A stretch of 64,000 nucleotides of DNA from Azospirillum picis (lineage in GTDB: Bacteria > Pseudomonadota > Alphaproteobacteria > Azospirillales > Azospirillaceae), in NCBI RefSeq assembly GCF_017876115.1, contig NZ_JAGINO010000009.1, positions 1 through 64,000 on the forward strand, written 5' to 3'. Every line of letters begins with the position of its first letter. The first letter of the stretch is position 1. The translations under genes were made by a program, and so were the position numbers. The notes under the pieces are model-generated. The model made no database searches and was not told where the DNA came from. It saw only the letters and a list, made by a program, of their open reading frames with translations. Shown here in pieces: positions 58,206 to 64,000 of the stretch.

Positions 58206-59393
58206 CTACTTCTGGATGTTCACCACCGCCGACACCGGCGCCAGCGCGATGCCGCGGTCGCCGAGTGCTGTCATCCACAGGTTGATGCGCTCGATCGTCG
58301 TCGGATAGGGCGAGGCGAAGCCGACGGCGGCGCCGTTGGTCTTGGCCAGTTCCTCAAGCTCGCGAAGCTGGTCGTCGATGGCGCCGCGCGACAGGTCGCG
58401 GTCGATGGTGCGGTCGGCCAACGCGCGCGGCACGCCGGCAAGGTTCGCCAGTGGGCCGGCGACGCTCCGCGGATTGGCGCGGGCGTCCACGAACAGCAAC
58501 CCCCTCGCCTTCAGCGCGTCGATCACCGGCTGCATCGCCCCCGGATTGGCGGTGAACTTGCTGCCGGTGGTGCTGGTGATGCCGACATATCCCACCGCCT
58601 TGCCCAACGACCATTCCAGCCGCTCGACGTTGCGGTCGGGACCGAGCATCGTCAGCAGGGCGTTCGGTCCGGGATCGTCGCGCGGGTAGTTCTGCGGCTC
58701 CATCGGCACCGACAGCATCACCTCATGCCCGGCGCCGCGGGCGCGTTCGACCCAGTCGTCCAGACGCTCGGCATAGGGGACGAAGGCGAAGGTGACGCCG
58801 GCCGGCAGCTTGGCCAGCGCGTTGCCGGTGGTGACCCCGCTGAGGCCGAGGTCGGTCATCACGATGGCGATGCGCGGCCGCTTGTCGGCGGCCGGGAAGG
58901 GACGGGCATAGACCTGCCAGGGCTTGCGGCCGTCCTGGGCGATGCGCGGCAGGGGACCGTTGCGGCTGTCCTCCACCAGCCCCTGAACCGGAGCGGGCGT
59001 CAGCGACACCGCGGCCGCCGGCTGGCCCGGCAGGGGCAGCGGCGCGCCGTCGGTCGCCAGGGGAGCAGGCGCCGACGGCGCCTTCGCCTCCGGCGGCGGC
59101 TTCGGCGGTTCCGCAGGCGGAAGCGGCGCCACCGCCACCGTCGCCGCCGGGATCGCCGCCTGCCAGGCCCGCGTCGTCTCCTCGGCGTTCAGCGCCAGCC
59201 AGCCGGCCAGCGCCCCGCCCGCCACCGCCAGCGCGGCGACGGTGCCGAGCAGCGCCTTGGAGAGCGGCTTGCCCGGCTGGCGCCGGTACGGCTCACGCCC
59301 TGCCCCACCCCCTTTCCGGCGCAGCCGGGAGAGGCTGGGGCGCAGGCTGCGGATGTCGAAGCGCAGACGGCCGAGCAGAGCGGGAGCCTTCAC
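58206..59393 (-). CDS. Divergent polysaccharide deacetylase (YibQ family)
   Basis: This encodes 395 residues from GTG 59393. The N-terminal membrane helix (LSKALLGTVAALAVAGGALAGWLAL) and a Pro/Ala-rich linker precede the domain at about 165-395: RPRIAIVMTDLGLSGVTTGNALAKLP, then MLSVPMEPQNYPRDDPGPNALL, GYVGITSTTGSKFTANP and FVDARANPRSV. YibQ-type proteins lie behind envC and ctpA in many genomes; activity is unproved. The frame upstream overlaps ctpA and is rejected. It starts 13 bases past the ctpA stop. Confidence 0.88.
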   Translation of the reverse strand: MKAPALLGRLRFDIRSLRPSLSRLRRKGGGAGREPYRRQPGKPLSKALLGTVAALAVAGGALAGWLALNAEETTRAWQAAIPAATVAVAPLPPAEPPKPPPEAKAPSAPAPLATDGAPLPLPGQPAAAVSLTPAPVQGLVEDSRNGPLPRIAQDGRKPWQVYARPFPAADKRPRIAIVMTDLGLSGVTTGNALAKLPAGVTFAFVPYAERLDDWVERARGAGHEVMLSVPMEPQNYPRDDPGPNALLTMLGPDRNVERLEWSLGKAVGYVGITSTTGSKFTANPGAMQPVIDALKARGLLFVDARANPRSVAGPLANLAGVPRALADRTIDRDLSRGAIDDQLRELEELAKTNGAAVGFASPYPTTIERINLWMTALGDRGIALAPVSAVVNIQK

Positions 59394-59406
59394 GTCCCGG
59401 CCCCGG

Positions 59407-60852
59407 TCAGCGCGCTGCCGCGCGCTGCTGGAACAGGGCGACGCCGCGCAGCAGATCCAGCGCGCGGGCGAGCTGGAAGTCGAAGGGCTGCTGGTCGCCA
59501 TCGGCCGCCGCGCCGTCGGTCGGAGCGGCGTTCGGAGCGGCGTTCGGCGCTGCACCCGGCGCCCCCCCCGGTGCCGCACCGGGGGCGCTGCTGTTCGCGT
59601 CGGGCGCGGCGCCCGGGTTGGGGGCCGACGGCGTGCCCGGGGCGGCAGGGTTGGTCGTCGCCGGCTTCGGCGGGCGGTTCTGGTTGGCGGCGTCGGGGTT
59701 GGCGAGCGCCCCCTTCAGGTCGGCCTCGCGGCGGCGGACGATGTTCTTGTCCAGATCCTCCACCTTGGCGACATGCACCTCGATGTCCGGGGTGATCCCG
59801 AGCTGCTGGATCGAGCGGCCCGACGGCGTGTAGTAGCGCGCCGTGGTCAGCCGCATGGCGCCGTGGCCGGGCAGCGGGATGATGGTCTGCACCGACCCCT
59901 TGCCGAAGGACTGGGTGCCCATGATGATGGCGCGCTTGTGGTCCTGCAGGGCGCCGGCGACGATCTCCGACGCCGAGGCCGAACCGCCGTTGATCAGCAC
60001 CACCAGCGGCAGGCCCTTGATCAGGTCGCCGGGCTTGGCGTTGAAGCGGGTGCCCTCCTCGGCCTTGCGGCCGCGGGTCGACACGATCTCGCCCTTGTCG
60101 AGGAAGGTGTCGGACACCGACACCGCCTGGTCGAGCAGGCCGCCCGGATTGTTGCGCAGGTCGAGCACATAGCCCTTCAGCTTGTCGCCGACCTGCTGCT
60201 GGATGGAGGTGATCGCCTTCTCCAGCCCGCTCTGCGTCTGCTCGTTGAAGCTGGTGACGCGGATGTAGCCGATGTCGCCTTCGGTGCGGAAGCGGACCGA
60301 CTGCACCTTGATGACGGCGCGGGTCAGCGACACGGTGAAGGGCTCGCCCGCCTCGCCTCGGCGGATGGTGACCTTCAATTCGCTGCCGACCGGCCCGCGC
60401 ATCTTCTCGACCGCGTCGTTCAGGCTGAGGCCCATCACCGCCTCGCCGTTGAGCTGGACGATCAGGTCGCCCGGCTGCAGGCCGGCACGGAAGGCCGGGG
60501 TGTCGTCGATCGGCGAGACGACCTTGACCAGGCCGTTCTCCATCGTCACCTCGATGCCGAGCCCGCCGAACTCGCCGCGGGTCTGCACCTGCATGTCCTG
60601 GAAGTTCTTCTTGTTCAGGTAGCTGGAATGCGGGTCGAGCGAGGTCAGCATGCCGTTGATCGCCGACTCGATGAGCTGTTCGTCGGTCACCTGCTCGACA
60701 TACTCCGCGCGCACGCGCTCGAAGACATCGCCGAACAGGTTGAGCTGCCGGTAGGTGTCCGACGAATTGCTGGATTGCGCGGTGACGGTGGCGACGCCGG
60801 CGCCCAGAAACACCAGAGCAGCCGCCGCGGCGGCTCGCTTGATCATCTTCAT
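59407..60852 (-). CDS. ctpA: C-terminal processing protease (S41 family)
   Basis: This encodes 481 residues. Signal peptide 1-25. PDZ domain about 85-170 (GLGIEVTMENGLVKVVSPIDDTPAF). Catalytic Ser in NGGSASASEIVAGAL and Lys in GTQSFGKGSVQT. The C-terminus (about 390-460) is Pro/Ala/Asn-rich low complexity (GAAPGGAPGAAPNAAPNAAP), which is longer than usual. It degrades periplasmic proteins and controls murein hydrolases. The stop of envC abuts its start. Confidence 0.95.
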   Translation of the reverse strand: MKMIKRAAAAAALVFLGAGVATVTAQSSNSSDTYRQLNLFGDVFERVRAEYVEQVTDEQLIESAINGMLTSLDPHSSYLNKKNFQDMQVQTRGEFGGLGIEVTMENGLVKVVSPIDDTPAFRAGLQPGDLIVQLNGEAVMGLSLNDAVEKMRGPVGSELKVTIRRGEAGEPFTVSLTRAVIKVQSVRFRTEGDIGYIRVTSFNEQTQSGLEKAITSIQQQVGDKLKGYVLDLRNNPGGLLDQAVSVSDTFLDKGEIVSTRGRKAEEGTRFNAKPGDLIKGLPLVVLINGGSASASEIVAGALQDHKRAIIMGTQSFGKGSVQTIIPLPGHGAMRLTTARYYTPSGRSIQQLGITPDIEVHVAKVEDLDKNIVRRREADLKGALANPDAANQNRPPKPATTNPAAPGTPSAPNPGAAPDANSSAPGAAPGGAPGAAPNAAPNAAPTDGAAADGDQQPFDFQLARALDLLRGVALFQQRAAAR

Positions 60853-62358
60853 CTACCCTTGTCCTTTCCCCTCCGGGGCGCCGAACCCGCGCTGCGGGTT
60901 GATCGGGTGGCCGTTTCGTCGCAGCTCGAAATAGAGATCCGGTTCGCCGTCCGCCGGCATGACGGCCAGCGGCTCGCCGCCCGCCACCTTACGCCCGACG
61001 GCCGTTTCGATCCGGCCCAAACCCGCAATCAAACTATGATATCCGTTGCCGTGTTCCACGATCAAGATGAGGCCATACCCTTTGAACGGGCCGGCGAACA
61101 CGATCGTGCCGCCGCGCGGCGCCACCACGGTGGCGCCGGCGCGGGCCTGCAGGGTGACGCCGCGGCTGGCGACGCCGTAGCGGTCGGTCTCGCCGTAGCG
61201 CGTCGTCAGCTTCCCGGCGACGGGCAGCAGCATGCCGTCCGCCTGCGAGGCGTTTCCCGTATCGCGGGAGGGCGCGCGCGCCGCCAGCTTGCGTTCCCGC
61301 TCCGCCTCCTCCTTCGCCTGGCGCTCGGCCATCGCCTTCTCTTCCGCCGCCTTCTGCTCGGCGGCGCGCAGTTCGGCCAGCTTGCGCTCGGCGTCCTTGC
61401 GCTCCGCCTCCTTGCGGGCGGCAAGCCGGCGTTCGGCCTCGCGCTGTTCGGCGAGGCGCCGTTCCGCTTCCCGGCGCTCCGCCTCGCGCCGCTCGGCTTC
61501 CTTGCGGGCGGCAGCCTCGGCGGCGGCGCGGCGTTCGGCCTCGATCCTCTCCATCAACTGGCGGAGATCGGCCGCCTGGCCGGACAGGTCGGCCATCCGG
61601 CGGGCCACCTGGACCCGCTCCTCCTCGGTCTGGCGCGACAATTCCTCGCGCCGGGCGATCAGGCGGTTCATCTCGCCCTGCTTCTCGGCCAGCGCCACCT
61701 GGGCGGCCAGCGCCTTGGCCCGGCGGTCGACCAGCTTGCCACGGGTGTCGGCCAGCGCCTCCAGCGCCTTCGCCAGCGCGTCGGAGCGCGCGCGCAGCGC
61801 CGGCACCGCGTCGCGCAGCAGCAGGGCGGAGCGCAAGGTGTCGACCGGGCTTTCCGGACGGGCCAGCGCCGCCTCCGGCGGGATGCGGGCCAACCTCTGG
61901 AGGGCGGCGAGCAGGGCGGCGATCTGCCGCCGTTCGGCGTCCAGGCTGGCCGAGCGCTCCCGCTCCTCCGCTTCCAGCGCGGTCAGCGACTCCTCCAGAC
62001 CGCCCAGCGCCTGCTCCTGGTCACGCGCCTGGTCCGCCAGCCCGATCAGCCTGCCGCGCAGGTCGTCGAGCTCCGCCTGCAACGCCTGGGACTGGTGCTC
62101 CAGTTGCTGCTGGCGGTCCTTCCCGGTCTGCATCTGCTGCTCGACGCGCTTCAGCGCATCCTTGGGAGCATCCCCCTGCCCCTGGGCGTCCGCCGGCTGG
62201 GCGAGGCACAGCGCGGCGGCAAGAACGAAGCCGGCGGCCAATCCCTCGCCCGCCCGGGAAACCGCACCGCCCCCCGGTCCCCTTGCGCCGTCGCGCCACG
62301 CGCCCCTCTCGCCCCGGGGAAGAGAGGGGGCATCGAGCGCGCAGGGGACGGGCGCCAT
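60853..62358 (-). CDS. envC: Murein hydrolase activator EnvC-like (M23 domain)
   Basis: This encodes 501 residues from ATG 62358, with GGAG six bases upstream inside the end of gpmI. A hydrophobic signal (GLAAGFVLAAALCLAQPADA) lies unusually deep, after 38 residues; TTG 62241 would shorten this. Coiled coils cover about 65-350, with an AER/EAER-rich repeat at 275-350. The LytM domain (about 385-495) has TRYGETDRYGVASRGVTLQ and HSLIAGL, lacking the full zinc set, as in EnvC. It should activate division amidases rather than cut murein itself. Confidence 0.9.
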   Translation of the reverse strand: MAPVPCALDAPSLPRGERGAWRDGARGPGGGAVSRAGEGLAAGFVLAAALCLAQPADAQGQGDAPKDALKRVEQQMQTGKDRQQQLEHQSQALQAELDDLRGRLIGLADQARDQEQALGGLEESLTALEAEERERSASLDAERRQIAALLAALQRLARIPPEAALARPESPVDTLRSALLLRDAVPALRARSDALAKALEALADTRGKLVDRRAKALAAQVALAEKQGEMNRLIARREELSRQTEEERVQVARRMADLSGQAADLRQLMERIEAERRAAAEAAARKEAERREAERREAERRLAEQREAERRLAARKEAERKDAERKLAELRAAEQKAAEEKAMAERQAKEEAERERKLAARAPSRDTGNASQADGMLLPVAGKLTTRYGETDRYGVASRGVTLQARAGATVVAPRGGTIVFAGPFKGYGLILIVEHGNGYHSLIAGLGRIETAVGRKVAGGEPLAVMPADGEPDLYFELRRNGHPINPQRGFGAPEGKGQG

Positions 62359-62361
62359 CCG

Positions 62362-63924
62362 TTACTCCGCCGCCGCGCGGGCGGCGGTGCGGACCAGCAG
62401 GTCGCGGCCGGTCATCTCGGCCGGTTGCGGCAGGCCCAGCAGGCCCAGCAGGGTCGGCGCGATGTCGGCGAGGCGGCCGCTGTCGATGCGGGCGCCGGCC
62501 GGGCCGTTGACCAGGACCAGCGGCACCTTGTCGAGCGTGTGGGCGGTGTGCGGCCCACCGGTCTCCGGGTCCTTCATCAGCTCGCAGTTGCCGTGGTCGG
62601 CGGTGACCAGCATGGTGCCGCCGGCGTGGCGCACCGCCGCCTCCAGGCGCCCGAGGCTGCCGTCGACCGCCTGCACCGCCTTGATCGCCGCCTCCAGGAT
62701 GCCGCTGTGGCCGACCATGTCGGGGTTGGCGAAGTTGACGACGATCAGGTCGTATTTGCCGGACTCGACGGCGGCGACCAGCTTGTCGGTCACTTCGCCG
62801 GCCGACATCTCCGGCTGCAGGTCATAGGTGGCGACCTTCGGCGACGGCACCAGGATGCGGTCCTCGCCTTCGTAGACCCGCTCCTCGCCACCGTTGAAGA
62901 AGAAGGTGACGTGCGGGTACTTCTCCGTCTCGGCGATGCGAAGCTGCTTCAATCCGGCCTCGGAAACCACCTCGCCCAGCACCCTGGTCAGCGATTTGGG
63001 CGGAAAGATGGTGGTCATCTGCTTGGCCAGCGACGAGGAATACTCGACCATGCCGACAGCGGCGGCCAGCTTGGGCGCACCCTCCACCGGGAAACCGTCG
63101 AAGGCCGGATCGACATAGGCCGCCAGGATCTCGCGGGCGCGGTCGGCGCGGAAATTCGCCATCAGGATGGCATCGCCGTCCTTCATGCCGGCATAGTCGC
63201 CGATGATGGTCGGCAGGATGAACTCGTCGTGCTTGTCGGCGGCGTAGCTCTGCTCGATCGCCTGGATCGGGTCGGCGGCGCGCTCGCCCTCGCCCCTGGT
63301 CATGGCGGCATAGGCCTTGGCGACGCGGTCCCAGCGCTTGTCGCGGTCCATGGCGTAGTAGCGGCCGATGACGGTCGCCACCTCGACGCCCGGCATCTCG
63401 TAGACGTCCGCCATGAACTCGGCGACCTGGTCCTTTGCGCTCTGCGGCGGCACGTCGCGGCCGTCGGTGAAGGCGTGGACGGCGACCGGGATGCCTTCGC
63501 GCGACAGCACGCCGGCGAGCGCGGCGATGTGGTCCTGGTGGGAATGCACGCCGCCCGGCGACAGCAGCCCCATCAGGTGGGCACGGCCGCCGGTCTCCCG
63601 CAGCCGCTTGGCCAGACCGGTGAGGGCGGCGTTCCGCTCCAGCTCGCCCTCGACGATCGCATGGTCGATCATCACCAGGTCCTGCATGACGACCCGGCCG
63701 GCGCCGAGATTCATGTGCCCGACCTCGGAGTTGCCCATCTGGCCCTTGGGCAGCCCGACCTCCTCCTCGCTGGCGTTGAGGAAGGCGGTCGGCTCACCCG
63801 ACCACAGCCGGTCCCAGTTCGGGGTCTGGCCCAGCGCGATGGCGTTGTCGGACCGCTCCTCGCGATAGCCCCAGCCATCCAGGATGCACAGGACGACGGG
63901 GCGGGGTCGGGTGGTCTCGGTCAT
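62362..63924 (-). CDS. gpmI: Cofactor-independent phosphoglycerate mutase
   Basis: This encodes 520 residues. RPVVLCILDGWGYREERSDNAI, MGNSEVGHMNLGAGRVVMQD (with catalytic Ser), GLLSPGGVHSHQDH and VTADHGNCELM give the metal-binding and phosphatase-like residues of GpmI. It interconverts 3- and 2-phosphoglycerate. It starts the gpmI-envC-ctpA-YibQ unit, all at gaps of 0-13 bases. The 76 bases upstream to the window end should hold the promoter. Confidence 0.97.
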   Translation of the reverse strand: MTETTRPRPVVLCILDGWGYREERSDNAIALGQTPNWDRLWSGEPTAFLNASEEEVGLPKGQMGNSEVGHMNLGAGRVVMQDLVMIDHAIVEGELERNAALTGLAKRLRETGGRAHLMGLLSPGGVHSHQDHIAALAGVLSREGIPVAVHAFTDGRDVPPQSAKDQVAEFMADVYEMPGVEVATVIGRYYAMDRDKRWDRVAKAYAAMTRGEGERAADPIQAIEQSYAADKHDEFILPTIIGDYAGMKDGDAILMANFRADRAREILAAYVDPAFDGFPVEGAPKLAAAVGMVEYSSSLAKQMTTIFPPKSLTRVLGEVVSEAGLKQLRIAETEKYPHVTFFFNGGEERVYEGEDRILVPSPKVATYDLQPEMSAGEVTDKLVAAVESGKYDLIVVNFANPDMVGHSGILEAAIKAVQAVDGSLGRLEAAVRHAGGTMLVTADHGNCELMKDPETGGPHTAHTLDKVPLVLVNGPAGARIDSGRLADIAPTLLGLLGLPQPAEMTGRDLLVRTAARAAAE

Positions 63925-64000
63925 CGCGCTTACCTTTCTCGAAAGGTTGTGGTCTCGGAGTTTCGTCTTTATTCGCTCCGGCGCGTTCCGGCGCCGGCCC

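Overview
The window is GC-rich DNA (high GC at third codon positions in almost every gene) from an alphaproteobacterium. It most resembles Azospirillum or a close Rhodospirillales relative. That placement is inferred from gene content: an RcdA (DUF1465) protein, PhaR with PHB genes, the gpmI-envC-ctpA-polysaccharide deacetylase order, an AmtB with a sigma-54-type promoter, and dispersed CCCTCCCC/GGGAGAGGG palindromes. No rRNA, insertion sequence, integrase or CRISPR array was seen.

Left edge (1-1446): an atypical, AT-richer gene on the minus strand encodes a Nif11-like leader domain followed by at least seven near-identical 15-residue repeats (45 bp each) and runs off the window. It is preceded by a GNAT acetyltransferase. 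This is the part least like the rest of the window and the best candidate for something undescribed.

1.8-19 kb: small envelope proteins; glyQS; a CheC/CheY-like pair; an orphan PIN-domain protein; a DedA protein; purQL; amtB; pmbA; doxX; cysS and gltX; elbB.

19.3-23.4 kb: a proteasome-like Ntn-hydrolase converges on, and overlaps, a NadE paralogue that has lost its catalytic residues in both domains. An unrecognised 330-residue protein is divergent from it.

23.4-35.4 kb: a serine hydrolase, two membrane glycosyltransferases, an MCP, an EpmC-like HExxH protein, an AEC permease, tRNA-Gly, an Ala-tRNA(Pro) deacylase-like protein, and the ybbN / Lon-N / Trm112 / DUF971 run.

35.4-42 kb: ubiD, then the PHB region: phbA and phbB, a PhaC-like hydrolase with an overlapping coiled-coil (PhaE-like) frame, and phaR.

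42-54 kb: a glutathionylspermidine-synthase-like gene, a GATCA pentanucleotide repeat, tRNA-Leu and tRNA-Ala, mepA, ABC transport genes, rpmE, rcdA, an hsp20 gene with an RpoH-type promoter and a candidate thermosensing leader, and tRNA-Ser.

54-64 kb: rplU-rpmA with a candidate attenuator in the leader, obgE, proB, a HAD phosphatase, and on the minus strand the gpmI, envC, ctpA, polysaccharide deacetylase operon for glycolysis and septal murein processing.

Most genes are chromosomal housekeeping. Starts were moved inward from the longest open frame where homology, ribosome binding sites or neighbouring genes supported it. All calls are from reading the sequence; no database search was run.
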